DNA of 64,000 nt from Halichoerus grypus (Eukaryota > Chordata > Mammalia > Carnivora > Phocidae): assembly GCF_964656455.1 (NCBI RefSeq), contig NC_135715.1:172142437-172206436 (forward strand), written 5' to 3'. A program made the translations under genes and the position numbers. Shown piece by piece: positions 12,188 through 22,675 of the stretch. How positions within the stretch are numbered: position 1 is the first letter of the stretch; each line of letters opens with the position of its first letter. The notes beneath the pieces are model-generated. The model saw nothing but the letters and a program-made list of their open reading frames with translations. It did not search any database and was not told the origin of the DNA.

Positions 12188-12295
12188 ATCGAAAGAGGAC
12201 TTCAACTACCTCCATTTTGACCTCAATTTAATAGATTCTTCCTAATTGATTAAATTCTTCTTTCCAGCTTATCTCCTAACTCAGGCAAAATACCC

Positions 12296-12314
12296 GGGGG
12301 GGGGGGGGGGGGGC
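12296..12314 (+). repeat. Poly-G run (19 G)
   Basis: Nineteen consecutive G inside the LTR-like insert, a likely length-variable and assembly-fragile site. Confidence 0.9.
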
Positions 12315-12523
12315 AGGCAGGCAAATCTTCCCTAGATGGGAACTGAAACTACCTCTTCCAGCAATAAGGACTGTTCTGAGCCAGCAAGACCCCACCTGAG
12401 ATTGACTCCAAGAGGATGACTGATTTAACCTTCACTGCCTACCTGCTCTTATCCACCCACCTTTGCCCCACATTTTCCTTGCATAAACCTGAAAGTATTT
12501 TTGGCATTTTGGAGAGACTTTTT

Positions 12524-12716
12524 TTTTTAAGATTTTATTTATTTGACAGAGAGAGAGAGAGACAGTGAGAGAAGGAACACAAGCAGGGGGAGTGGGAGAG
12601 GGAGAAGCAGGCTTCCCGCTGAGTAGGGAGCCCGATGTGGGGCTCGATCCCAGGACCCTGAGATCATGACCTGAGCCGAAGGCAGACGCTTAACGACTGA
12701 GCCACCCAGGCGTCCC
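12524..12716 (-). mobile_element. Can-SINE, minus strand, perfect TSD
   Basis: Full reverse Can-SINE with body GGGAGCCCGATGTGGGGCTC. Flanked by TTGGAGAGACTTTTT at 12509-12523 and 12717-12731, identical over 15 bp. It sits inside the LTR-like insert and is therefore younger than it. Confidence 0.97.
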
Positions 12717-12929
12717 TTGGAGAGACTTTTTGAGACATCTGCTGTCTTCTTGGTGTTGGCCTTAATTAAAATACGTTGCTTTCTTGTTTCACCACCACCG
12801 GTTTCTCTGCCTTTGGATTTTGTCAGCAGTGAGTGGTGGAACCTGATCTGTTTGCCTCCCCAACCCCCCCCACCTCCCCGCCTCCCTGGGAGTCATGCGC
12901 TATGGCACCCCTGCCCCCAGGCTCCATCG

Positions 12930-13072
12930 TGACAAATGTACCACTCTGGTAAGAGCTGTTGATAAGGGGAGAGGATGCACATATGTGGGGACAAGGGGTG
13001 TATGGGAAGTCTCTGTACCTTCCACTCAAGTTTGCCAGGAACCTATAACAACTCTAAAAAATAAAGTCATTA
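12930..13072 (+). mobile_element. Ancient L1 3' UTR, second part
   Basis: Continues the element broken at 12187. It reads TGACAAATGTACCACTCTGG, GTATGGGAAGTCTCTGTACC and ends CTAAAAAATAAAGTCATT with an A-rich tail. The AATAAA lies at the expected L1 3' end. Confidence 0.85.
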
Positions 13073-13109
13073 AAAAAAATTCAGCAGGTGCCTTCAATAA
13101 GAAAAAAAG

Positions 13110-13290
13110 AATCAAAGCTCCAGTTACTTTTCACTTGGCCGAGTTACTATCTCTGAAGCCCTGTTCCTCATCTGCAAAATGGAAAGTATTGATACTGCCC
13201 TATTTACAGAAAATAATGATTTTATGAGAACATTTCTAAACTACAAGGTATTTTATAAGCACTTCAAGACAGGGATCAACAGCTGTATTC
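13110..13290 (+). repeat. MIR element, plus strand
   Basis: Contains GAGTTACTATCTCTGAAGCC followed by TCCTCATCTGCAAAATGG, the core signature of MIR, with a diverged remainder. Confidence 0.65.
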
Positions 13291-15086
13291 CTGAAGCATT
13301 TTATTTTTCCTGGGGTAACTCAAGTGCCTGGCACACACTTGTCCCTCTGAACTCCTCCCACAAAAAAACAAAACCAAACCCCTGCAAAGGCATTAGCAAG
13401 AAATGTTAGATTTACAAGTAATTTCACAGCAGAGGTGGAGGAATTTTACTTTGTATGTGACTTAGCCAAGGATTTGGTACTATTTCCCCCAAACCTGTTA
13501 GGCTGGGCCACTAACTGTGTTGTCTTCTTTCTGGAAACATGCCTCTCCCCGCACCTATGCCTGCCCCTTTCCTCCCTTCACATTATGTAAATTACTTCCC
13601 ACTTCAGGAGCCTTGGGAGATAAACAGGAAGATTTTTAGGACCCTGCTACTGGCATCTCTTTAAGGAATCTGTCTTTTCCTACAAAGGAAATTCTCCTGC
13701 CAGCTGCAAAGAGCATTTTTTTCCCAGGTACTATATATTTCCCTAAGAAAATATTTCTAACCTGACATTTATATAAACTCTGTCCCTTTAGGTTGAATGA
13801 ATGGAAGAAAAACACAAGATTTATAAGCGCTCCTCAAGCCTCACGGCTCAGCCACTCCTGCTAGGATGGGTGAGGTCGTGGGTACTGAAAATGTTTTCAC
13901 CTCTTCCCTGAGGGCATCTTCCCCACCGTAGTCCACCTCGCCGTCTGGAGATTCTATAGTTCTTGCAGAAGTGGATAATTACAGGAGCCCAGGGACATAC
14001 AGGTGCCTGGGAGAGTAGGTGTAAAGCCCAGTCCGGATTCTCAACTACATCAAAGCCTGGACACTCGACTCTGTGCTTGCTGCTCTCACCCCCACCCTAT
14101 TGTCTATGAGGGCTATGCTGGGCTTGCATCAGCCCCTCCCTGAGGCTCCCTGCCTCCAGTCAGGGGAAAGGGTCCTGGGAAGGCAGTTTAACCTAACCAG
14201 CTGGAACACCCATGAATAAATACCCAACAAACTAGAGTAGCTTCCTGCCTTAGCTCTTGGCCTCAGTTTCTGGGAGACCAGAGTAGAGTTTGTCTCTTGA
14301 TATAATCTATTCTGAGATACCTAACCTGCCCACAATAGAAAAAAAAAAAAAAAGCTGATTATTTCTCCCTAGAGAGTCCTGGCCCTCCCTGTTTTTGGTC
14401 CTGTCCAGGAATAGGCAGCCTGCACCATCTGTCCTTAGTGGATGGAGTCTAAACAGGGCCTGAAGCTGAAGACTTCTTGGGGAATTCTTCCTCTGGGGAA
14501 CTGGCCTGGAGCGGGGGCGGGGGGTTGAACCATAAGAACTGTAGTTTCCCAAGTTTGAAGCGGAACTTCCCTATGCAAACTCCCTTTTGGGTTTACGTGT
14601 AACCTGAAAGCAACCAAATCTCTCCCGTCCCTCCTCATTCTAAATTATCCTTACCAATTGTAAAAGTTTGGCAAATTTCTTATCCATCTTGCTTCTGTCT
14701 CTTAGCTACCCGAGTTTCTTCAGAAAAATCTTACTGTAAATTGCTCCTGTAACTACCCACCACAATCTGGATTATCTTTCTGACTTTGTCCCAGAGCATC
14801 ATCTTGTTTGAATCCATCTTGGCACAGTCTCTCCAGTTCCGGAAGCTGGGCTGAGACCTTGTCTCCCCTGTTACCTGTATGGCCAGAATGGGTATGCTAG
14901 CCCTGACAAATCCCTGTCTCTCTGGATGTCCATATTCCCAGGTACCTGTTTGAGGTCACAGGAGACCTTTGAGGCCTTGAAACCTGGAATCATTCTGAAT
15001 GCTAGGCCTTGAAATGTATATTTTCATCCCCAAATCTTCCCCTCCAGTCTTTACTGCTGGGTGCCTTAAAAATGTTTATATTTTTA
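13291..15086. other. No recognised feature
   Basis: GC content is somewhat higher than elsewhere around 13840-14640. No exon, promoter island or named repeat was recognised. A 15-base poly-A run occurs at about 14339-14353. Confidence 0.4.
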
Positions 15087-15195
15087 GGGGCGCCTGGCTG
15101 GCTCAGTCGGTGAAGCGTGCGACTCTTGATCTCGGGGTTGTAAGTTTGAGCCCCATGTTGGGTGTGGAGATTACTTAAAAATTAAAAATTAAAAA
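15087..15195 (+). mobile_element. Short-type Can-SINE, plus strand
   Basis: Head GGGGCGCCTGGCTGGCTCAG, body GATCTCGGGGTTGTAAGTTT and end TGGAGATTACTTAAAAATTA. This is the subfamily that lacks the CT-rich region and ends directly in an A-rich tail. No convincing target-site duplication. Confidence 0.9.
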
Positions 15196-15734
15196 AAAAT
15201 TTTTTAGATCTTTTAAAAAATTTTTAAAAATATATTTTCTAGTAATATGTAGCTTCCACTTGATAGGACTCTACGTCAGCTGCTGAAAGACAGAAAATAC
15301 CCTGATTTAACCTGTTATTCTGTACCTTAGACCTCTGATCTTCCTTGAGGTACACCTCCACTTTCTAAAATCATCCATGGACACTGGGTTAACCATCAAT
15401 TTCTAGCCTGCTACTTCATGAGGTTGTTTCTTGGACTTAAGCTTGATCCATTCACCAAATGGTACATTTATCTGATTCCCCGCGAAAGAGGTATAAACAT
15501 GAACCTTTGTCATTCCCCCCCCCCAAGACTAGATCGCCCGTCTCATTATAGTTTCCACATTCTCTTGTGGAATTTGGAAGGTTGTGCCAAGAACGGACAA
15601 TCTCCTTGAACTCTGCATTGAAGAGCTTAGAGTTCAGCTGGAGGGGAAATGCTCCCAGCTCAGTTCTTGAAAATATCAGGACTCATAAAATAGAAAAGCA
15701 AAGAACTCTATGAGAGACACAGAAATACTCAGTG
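15196..15734. other. No gene; C-run at about 15516
   Basis: Unique-looking DNA with a C-rich run near 15516-15525. No other feature. Confidence 0.4.
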
Positions 15735-15900
15735 CCAGGCTTTGCTTTATCACTAATTAAATGAGGTAACTAAAAACAAGTCACTTAACCTTTTGGTGCT
15801 TCATTTTCCTTATATATCAAAAGGGAAATAATAATAACTAGATTTGTTGTGAGACAAAATTCAATAATGGGAAAGTGCTTTGAAAAATATGAAACTGTAC
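15735..15900 (+). repeat. MIR-like element, plus strand
   Basis: Reads CAAGTCACTTAACCTTTTGG, TTCATTTTCCTTATATATCA and AATAATAATAACTAGATTTG, then an AAAGTGCTTTG box. This is the order found in MIR. Confidence 0.65.
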
Positions 15901-16338
15901 CGGGGTAAGGTAATTTTATTATTATATAGCCTAAGATGCTTTGGTTTTCCAATTTCTGTTGAAATTAAACAATTGAACATGAAACATCAATTTCATAAAG
16001 GGAATATTGCAGAATGAACAGTAGTAAAAAGATCAATTTAATCTAGACTTCATATTTTTATTATGTGAAATCATTTAAAAAGAAATGGTATTTTTACTCA
16101 TAATTTTGGTTTAAGAAAGAAAATATATTGGAACGATTGCAAAGAATTGGGCCATTAATTTTATTAGATTTGACATCATTTAAATATGCTTCAAGTAAAG
16201 ATTATGTTTGTTTCATGCTACAGAAATGGTAAACTCAAATGATAACACCACATAAGCAAAATTAAAAGAGACTTTATCTTATGCATAAAAAAAGAGGGGG
16301 CCGTTTCATGAAAAATATTAGTATGGTAAATAGGTCTT
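15901..16338. other. No recognised feature
   Basis: AT-rich sequence with no gene or named repeat. Confidence 0.45.
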
Positions 16339-16354
16339 AATAATTTTTGCCTGA

Positions 16355-16517
16355 GGGGCGCCTGGGTGGCTCAGTCAGTTAAGTGTCTGCCTTCGGCTCA
16401 GGTCATGATCTCAGGGTCCCGGGATCGAGTCCCTCTTTGGGCTCTCTGCTCAGCGGGGAGTCTGCTTCTCCCTGGACTCTCTTCTCCCTCTGTGCTCTTC
16501 CCCCGTCCCCACTCAAA

Positions 16518-16556
<39 letters not shown>

Positions 16557-16568
16557 AATCTCTAAAAA
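16355..16568 (+). mobile_element. Can-SINE, plus strand, 18-bp TSD, long AAAT tail
   Basis: Full element with CTGCCTTCGGCTCAGGTCAT body. The 18-bp target-site duplication AATAATTTTTGCCTGAGG is perfect (16339-16356 and 16569-16586). The tail carries an uninterrupted (AAAT)n array of about 10-11 units at 16515-16557. Both signs point to a young insertion. Confidence 0.97.
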
Positions 16569-16972
16569 AATAATTTTTGCCTGAGGATTATTATAAGTCA
16601 CAAGAACAGCAAGTAATTTCTTTCACCTAAAATTCATTATGATTAAAGACTTTAAATTCAACTGAAAATCTTTATCATTAAAAATTTCATCAGAGTTTTT
16701 AACCTTTTGGCCCTCCTGTTTGTTGCTGCAGATTTGCAAGGTAGCATTCAAGGTGATTCAGAACTCCTCTGCTTGCTTAAAATGATTTGAATTCCATTCA
16801 CAATCACAAGGGTGAACAATCACGGTACAAAGAAATCCCTGAACAATCTTTTATTTTCAGGCAGCCTTCCCATCTTAATGCCTTGTATTGCTGAATCAGA
16901 ACACCGCCTTGGAGCAGACTGGGCATATAATAGTTCACGTATTATATTTAAAAACTAAAAACACACATACAT
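16569..16972. other. No recognised feature
   Basis: Unique-looking AT-rich DNA between two SINEs. Confidence 0.45.
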
Positions 16973-17176
16973 GGGGGGGTGCCTAGGTGGCTCAGGCAGT
17001 TAAGCATCTGACTCTTGATTTTGCCTCAGGTCATGATCTCAGGGTCCTGAGATCAGGCCCCACATCAGGCTCCCCGCTCAGCCTGGAGTCTGCCTGAGAT
17101 TCTCTTCCTCTCCCTCTGCCCCTCCCCCTGCTCACACACTCTCCCTATCTCTCTAAAATAAATAAATAAAATGTTT
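16973..17176 (+). mobile_element. Can-SINE, plus strand
   Basis: Head GGGGGGGTGCCTAGGTGGC and body CTGACTCTTGATTTTGCCTC. Ends with AAATAAATAAAATG. Short flanking similarity AAACACACAT at 16959-16968 and 17177-17186 may be the target-site duplication. Confidence 0.92.
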
Positions 17177-17186
17177 AAACACACAC

Positions 17187-17688
17187 ATTATTGGAGTTCA
17201 CTTGTTTAGAGTACCAGAAAACATTTCTGGGGTAGATGGTGAAAATACTTAAAAGTCTACAGTATTTCTAATTTCTCCTCTTTTTTCTTCTTCAATCCTC
17301 CTGGTTCTCAAAATTCTGAACAATTCAACTCTGTGTATGACATTCAGCAAAAAAAAAAAAAAAAAAGAGTCCTGTAGATAACTTAGTCTACTCACATGAG
17401 GAAATAATACAAGGACCATCTCATTCTTACACCCTTGGAATCTCAGACTCAGCTCCAAATGGCAGGACAAACTACATAGTTCCTTTTTTGGTTGTTAGAA
17501 AGTAGGTATTTGGCACCCTGTTGCTAATAAGACTTTTTTTTCCAGATGTTTATATTTGTTGTTATCCTGATTTATAAACATTCATTTGAATTTATACTCT
17601 TCTATTGTTAGGGAGGAAAACCTTTTCCTCTATACAGTTAGATTCAGTACTGAGGGCCTGTGAATTTTATTGACCAAAGGTTAATAGG
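17187..17688. other. No gene; poly-A at about 17350
   Basis: Unique-looking sequence with an A-run near 17350-17366. Nothing else seen. Confidence 0.45.
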
Positions 17689-17705
17689 AGAAAAATAAAT
17701 TTATT

Positions 17706-17908
17706 GGAGCACCTGGGTGGCTCAGTTCGTTAAGCATCTGCCTTCAGGTCAGGTCACGATCCCAGGGGTCCTGGGTTTGAGCCCCACGTCATTGGGCTCC
17801 TTGCTCAGTGGGGAGCCTGCTTCTCCCTCTCCCTGCCAGTCCCTCTGCTTCTGCTCATGCTCTCTCTCTCTGTCAAATAAATAAATAAAATCTTTAAAAA
17901 AAAAAAAA
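17706..17908 (+). mobile_element. Can-SINE, plus strand, 17-bp TSD
   Basis: Complete element. Flanked by AGAAAAATAAATTTATT at 17689-17705 and AGAAAAAGAAATTTATT at 17909-17925, with one mismatch. Confidence 0.96.
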
Positions 17909-18021
17909 AGAAAAAGAAATTTATTAATATTTTTACATATGTGGGTGTTCACAGAAAAGAAGTGAAACTCAAAAGAAGTAGTTTGGGAGACTATAGACTT
18001 GGGAGCTTACATACTCTTTTT

Positions 18022-18775
18022 TTTTTTTTTTAATTTTATTTTATTATGTTATGTTAATCACCATACATTACATCATTACTTTTTGATGTAGTGTTCCATG
18101 ATTCACTCTTTGTGTGTAACACCCAGTGCTCCATTCAATACATGCCCTCTTTAATACCCATCACCAGGCTAACCCATCCCCCCACCCACTCCCCTCTAGA
18201 ACCCTCCGTTTGTTTCTCAGAGTCCATAGTCTCCCATGGTTTGCCTCCCGCTCCGATTTCCCCCCTTCATTTTTCCCTTCCTACTTTTTTTTTTTTTTTT
18301 AACATACAATGTATTATTTGTTTCGGAGGTACAGGTCTGTGATTCATCAGTCTTGTACAATTCACAGCACTCACCATAGCACATACCCTCCCCAATGTCT
18401 ATCACCCAGCCACCCCAGCCCTCCCACCCCCCACCACTCCAGCAACCCTCAGTTTGTTTCCCGAGGTTAAGAATTCCTCATATCAGTGAGATCATATGAT
18501 ACATGTCTTTCTCTGATTGACTTATTTTGCTTAGCATAACACCCTCTAGTTCTATCCACGTCGTTGCAAATGGCAAGATTTTGGTGGGTTTTTTTGATGG
18601 CTGCATAATATTCCATTGTGTATATATACCACATCTTCTTTATCCATTCATCTATCGATGGACATCTTGGCTCTTTCCATAGCTTGGCTATTGTGGACAT
18701 TGCTGCTATAAACATTGGGGTGCATGTACCCCTTCAAATCACTACATTTGTATCTTTGGGGTAAATACCCAGTTG
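18022..18775 (-). mobile_element. Carnivore LINE-1 3' end, 5'-truncated
   Basis: Minus-strand L1 of about 750 bp. From the A-tail (T-run after 18015) it has a long 3' UTR followed by the end of ORF2. The target-site duplication is TACTCTTTT, at about 18013-18021 and 18776-18784. The 3' UTR contains two similar modules, each starting with a T-run: 18017 onward and 18285 onward. The second T-run is internal, not the end of another copy, because one pair of target duplications brackets both. Confidence 0.88.
18467..18715 (-). pseudogene. L1 ORF2 C-terminus fragment
   Basis: An 82-codon open stretch contains MFIAAMSTIAKLWKEPRCPS and WIKKMWYIYTMEYYAAIK, the highly conserved C-terminal end of the L1 ORF2 protein. 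It is a piece of a 5'-truncated copy, so there is no promoter, ORF1 or catalytic domain. The frame being open to the stop shows modest decay and a younger age than the L1M pieces elsewhere in the window. Confidence 0.9.
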
Positions 18776-18820
18776 TACTCTTTTTAACAAAAGAAGGAAG
18801 GTTTGGAAACAAAACAAAAA

Positions 18821-18940
18821 GGGCACCCGGCTGGCTCAGCTGGTAGAGCATGCAACTCTTAATCTTGGCGTTGTGAATTTGAGCCCCATGTTGGGTGTAG
18901 AGATTACTTAAAAAATCTTAAAAATAAAATAAAATAAAAT
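18821..18940 (+). mobile_element. Short-type Can-SINE, plus strand
   Basis: Head GGGCACCCGGCTGGCTCAGC, tRNA-like TGGTAGAGCATGCAACTCTT, end TGTAGAGATTACTTAAAAAA and an (AAAAT)n tail. Same subfamily as the copy at 15087. Confidence 0.92.
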
Positions 18941-18944
18941 GAGG

Positions 18945-19320
18945 AGGATCTGGGATTCCAGGATGGTAAGTTGTGGGGAAGTGAGCAGGAAATACAGGGG
19001 GGAGCTAGTGGAAGATAAGGGCTATTTTCAGAAGCTTTGTTTGTGCAGACTGCTCTCGGTGCTGGCTCTCCATCTCTGGTGATGAATGTCCCTCTCCTCT
19101 CCTGGTCCAGGTTGGGCGGGGGGGCGGGGGGGGGAGGTGGGGAATTTATGGCCTGCTTTCAGGCAGATAAGGAGAGGGCAGAAAACTCTTCCTATATTGA
19201 TCCTTAATTGCCTTCGGTTCGAAATAATCCTTGGGCTAAGATTGCTTATTTTGGGGTGGCATATCTGGATCCCCTTCACTACCAACATCTATAGTGAATC
19301 AGCATCTTTAGCCTCTGTAG
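18945..19320. other. Unassigned stretch with G-rich tract
   Basis: Possibly part of the neighbouring LTR element but not assignable. Contains a G-rich tract at about 19115-19142 (GCGGGGGGGCGGGGGGGGGA). Confidence 0.35.
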
Positions 19321-19700
19321 TGATGAAGGATAGTCCACACGCAGGCAGGCAGGCAGGGACAAGCTCCTGCCCTCCCCACCCCCTCAAGAGGAAACCACCC
19401 TTAAAAGGATTTTACACCGCCCTGGAAGGAGCCCTCCACCCTTTCCCATGTGACAAAAACCTGATTGGATGACAGTCACAGGGAAGGTTAATCAGATTAA
19501 AAGAGCCCGCCAATAAGCCCATAAAAACCCCTAGACTTAGGAACTCCCATGGCCACCCTCTCAGGTCCCCCCCGCCTTGGGAGTTTTGTACTATCACTTT
19601 GCTATCACTCAATAAACCTTGCTTTGCTGCACACCACTCTGTCTGGTCTACCTCTTCATTCTTCGAAGGAGTGTGACCAAGGGAGAAGGAGTGTGACCAA
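19321..19700 (+). mobile_element. Class I ERV LTR (solo or truncated)
   Basis: Plus-strand LTR layout: CCCATAAAAACCCCTAGACT as a TATA-type region, then a pyrimidine-rich stretch, CACTCAATAAACCTTGCTTT as the poly(A) signal, and CTGTCTGGTCTACCTCTTCA downstream. This is the U3-R-U5 order of a gammaretrovirus-like LTR. Exact ends and a second LTR were not found. A short tandem repeat of GAAGGAGTGTGACCAA follows near 19665-19700. Confidence 0.6.
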
Positions 19701-19905
19701 AAACCATGGGCACCAACAGAGAAAAAAGTCCGTAGCAGTAGCCGACATCTGGTCGAATGATCCATTGTTGTTCCAAACCACTTCTCCCTTGCCTTCTGGG
19801 TATAGAGGTGGTAAAAGCTAAATACTCTTTTTCTAGGTTCCCTTCCAGCTGGGAGTGGTCACATGACACGACTCGTGGCCAATAAAATAAACTAGAAATC
19901 ATCCG

Positions 19906-20094
19906 ATTTTTAAGATTTTATTTATTTGTCAGAGAGAGAGGGCACATGCAGGGGGAGCGGCAGGCAGAGCAGGCTGAGGGAGAAGCAGGCTCCTCGTGGA
20001 GCAAGGAGCTTGATGCGAGCCTCGACCGCAGGATCCTAGGATCATGACCTGAGCTGAAGGCAGCCGCTTCACCGACTGAGCCACCCAGGCACCC
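19906..20094 (-). mobile_element. Can-SINE, minus strand
   Basis: Reverse Can-SINE with T-tail, GGGGGAGCGGCAGGCAGAGC and the head complement GACTGAGCCACCCAGGCACC. Contains several CpG-type changes. No clear target duplication. Confidence 0.92.
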
Positions 20095-20251
20095 TGAGGC
20101 AAGTGCATTTCTTAACTACACAGCCCTCCCCTTGAATAAGACGACAATAGTTTGCTTGCAGTTACGCCCTACGGTCCTTTCTTAACATTTCCTCTGGTCA
20201 GATTAGCTTTAGTTAAATATTGTACTTCAACAAATCAGATGTCTTTGCTTA

Positions 20252-20295
20252 AGGGGCGCCTGGGTGGCTCAGTTTGTTGGGCGGCTGCCTTCGGC
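20252..20295 (+). mobile_element. 44-bp Can-SINE head stub between TSDs
   Basis: Only the tRNA head is present (AGGGGCGCCTGGGTGGCTCA through CTGCCTTCGGC), with no 3' body and no A-tail. It is nevertheless flanked by perfect 17-bp repeats TCAGATGTCTTTGCTTA at 20235-20251 and 20296-20312. A normal SINE reads CTCAGRTCATG here, so its internal TCAGAT could have recombined with the TCAGAT opening the downstream duplication, deleting the rest. Confidence 0.9.
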
Positions 20296-20379
20296 TCAGA
20301 TGTCTTTGCTTATTTCTGTTAATTGGACTTTTCTCTTACTCTCTAGAGTTTAGAAATTTTCCAAAAAGGAGTTATAGTC

Positions 20380-21180
20380 CATAGCCATTGAAAGCCTCTT
20401 GTATGTCTGAAAAAATGTCTTTATTTTCCTCTCACACTAAATTGACTGGATCTAGAATTTTTGAATTGATTGAGTTAATTTTCTCTCAGGACTTGGAAAT
20501 GGTTGCCCCACCATTTTCTAGCTTTCTCATTAGCAGTGACAAGTCTGGCCAGATTTCTACTTCTAGAAGCGCCATCTATTTTTTAGTCTTATAAGATTGG
20601 CCCCTCAGGAGCACAGCGTGAGCTGGTTCCCCGGGGGATAGGAAAAGGTGGAGCCTTGAGTCTGACACTAATTTGATTTTCATTACTTCATGTTTACATG
20701 TTTATTTTTTTCCTTTCTGAAAGTCTTTAGACATTTGCTCTTTATCCTTCGGCTCTGGACTATTTGTAGGCTGTGTCTGTATGTGGGTCTTTTTACATCA
20801 GACCTCAGGCAGTGGTGGGCCTTTCAGCTCTGGTAAATGATCTTCTTCTGGACTCCTTACTTTTCTTCCTTCCTTCCCTCTTCTTCCTTCTCCCCTCTCC
20901 TTCTTTTAACTATAATTTCCTCTGCTCTCTCTTTTTGGAATGCTGTGGGAACATGTGAATGTATTCTCCAGTTTTAACTTTTCTGTTGTACTTTCTGCCT
21001 CATTCTTCTCTTGAACTACATTCTCAGGGAACCTCCTTAGCTCGGGGCCCCGGCACGAAGTCAGCCGTCAGTTGCTCCCAGCTGCCAATCTACTGAATTG
21101 CAGGGCTCTTGGTTTTCATTTCTGTAACTTCTACTCATTCCTCACATAGTCACTGAGTCTTTTTTTTTCCATTAACTGAT
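20380..21180. repeat. Possible ancient LINE-like repeat
   Basis: T-rich diverged sequence whose wording (TCTTTATTTTCCTCTCACAC, GTGTGGGTC-like block near 20775, ATGTGAATGTATTCTCCAG) suggests an old dispersed LINE-derived repeat. The family could not be fixed. A pyrimidine tract occupies 20866-20915. Confidence 0.3.
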
Positions 21181-22476
21181 TCCTTTGATAATGAGTTTTC
21201 TGTTGAGTTTGGAGCCTCTGTTTCATAGGTTTTCCATAAGTGTTTGGCGACTTTGTTTTTTGTTTATGTTAATATTTGAAAATTCTTACTTCTGTCCTGG
21301 TGACTCTAGGTTCTGTTCACAGCAGCTTACCCCCGGTGGTGGTTGGAGGGGATAGTGCATGAAGTCAGTCAGGGTACACAAGGATGTTTTGGGTCCTCCT
21401 TCCTCCCGGATATCCTGTTACCAGGCATTGGCCTCCTATGGGAGCATTTCTTTAGAAATGCTTTAGAGAATAATATTCATGGTTCAGTTCTGTCAAGGGA
21501 GGAGTCAGATTCTCTCGCTTTCTCTGTAGACCTGCTGTTCTTAATGGAGGTCTGTAGAGAATCCTGGAGCCTACTCTGTTTCTCCCTCCCACCTAGTAGT
21601 CATGCGGGGAGAACTTCTAGGCAGACTGTGCACTGGGTTTAGAAAGCAGTTAAAGTGTTACCTGGAGAGCCATATCCACCCTTCCACTGCTATTCCAAAT
21701 AATTAATTCATATCCTGATGATATTTCAATACCTTGCAGGCTCTTTGCGTTTGTTCACTCTGAGTGTGCAGTATCTCTGGACTTCTCTTATCCTTGCATG
21801 GAAGCATTTGAGTGTGCATATTTTTGTGTGCATATTTTCTTCCTTCCAATCTTATTCTCTGTCTGTATGATCCCGTCTGTTTTCTACTACTGGGAACTTT
21901 CTGTTCCACAGATGGCACCCTTGTTTTCTAGCATATGATGGAAATACCCTTTGAAAGATATATTTTTAGTTACCTAACATAATTCTGGACAGGAAGGTGC
22001 GTTGATGCTGTGATTGGTCTTGATTTCATAGTAATGTTTTCTGGTTATTAGTTACAAATTGGAAAATGCAATTTAAGCCAAATGTAAAAATCACATAACC
22101 ACTCTATCCAGAGATAATCAGTATTAATATCTTGACATTTATCTTTTTCGGGTTTTCTTTTGATATTGAAACAAAAATGGGATCACTGAAAATGGATTTA
22201 TCTTTATGTATAATGAGCACCTAATAAGTAGCCAGGGCCGCTATCTAAGGGTTTACATATTTGTTCCATTCATCCTACATGCATTGTGTAAGACTAAGGA
22301 ACCCATTTGATAACAAAGAAAATGTGGAAGTAAGTGCATGACCAATGGACCGCCTGAGCACATTGTATTCTGTACCACCCAGGAAGCTAACAACACAGCT
22401 AGAATGCCAATTCAGAGGCAATATCTTGCAATGATGTAATATCCTCCTCCAGTAAATACCCCCAGTATATACTTTA
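21181..22476. other. No recognised feature
   Basis: Unique-looking. A 99-codon open frame at 21343-21642 has no recognisable domain and is probably chance. Confidence 0.4.
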
Positions 22477-22675
22477 ATCAGTGCTTTACAACTGGGTGCG
22501 ATTTTGCCCCTCTAGACATTTGGCAAAGGCTAGAGATACTTCTGGTGGTCACAAGTAGGGGTTTGCTGTTAGCATTTGTTAATAGAGGCCTGGGATACTG
22601 CTAAACATGTTGCATTACACAGGACAGCCCCCATAACAAAGAATTATCCAGCCCAAAATGTCAATAATCTTAAGC
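22477..22675 (+). mobile_element. MER20-type hAT DNA transposon
   Basis: Reads GCGATTTTGCCCCTCTAGAC, GGTGGTCACAAGTAGGGGT, ACAGGACAGCCCCCATAACA and AGAATTATCCAGCCCAAAAT, the characteristic order of MER20. Non-autonomous; no transposase coding capacity. Confidence 0.85.

Larger units (their letters stand above)
12188..12929 (+). mobile_element. LTR-like insert in L1 with ATCG duplication
   Basis: About 734 bp (12192-12925) separate two adjoining parts of the same L1 3' end. The insert is bounded by ATCG at 12188-12191 and 12926-12929, a 4-bp duplication as made by class I retroviruses. Its right part has LTR character: ACCTGAAAGTATTTTTGGC, CTTCTTGGTGTTGGCC and an ATTAAAA poly(A)-signal-like box. 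The terminal TG/CA are not preserved. I infer a solo LTR; the family is not assigned. A Can-SINE was later inserted inside it. Confidence 0.55.

Noticed and set aside
16120..16165. Short U6 snRNA-like string (ATTGGAACGAT)
   Set aside because: Match covers only about a dozen bases and the remainder of U6 is absent.
18285..18300. Internal T-run as the end of a second L1 insertion
   Set aside because: Only one pair of target duplications encloses the whole segment and the sequence either side forms one continuous L1 3' end.
15087..18940. tRNA-Lys-like sequences as tRNA genes
   Set aside because: They are heads of Can-SINEs followed by SINE bodies and A-tails, and the tRNA fold is not preserved.
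19086..19472. 128-codon plus-strand frame
   Set aside because: It crosses a G-rich tract and the start of an ERV LTR; no conserved domain, so chance.
21343..21642. 99-codon frame with leucine-rich stretch
   Set aside because: No homologous family recognised, no splice or promoter context; treated as chance.
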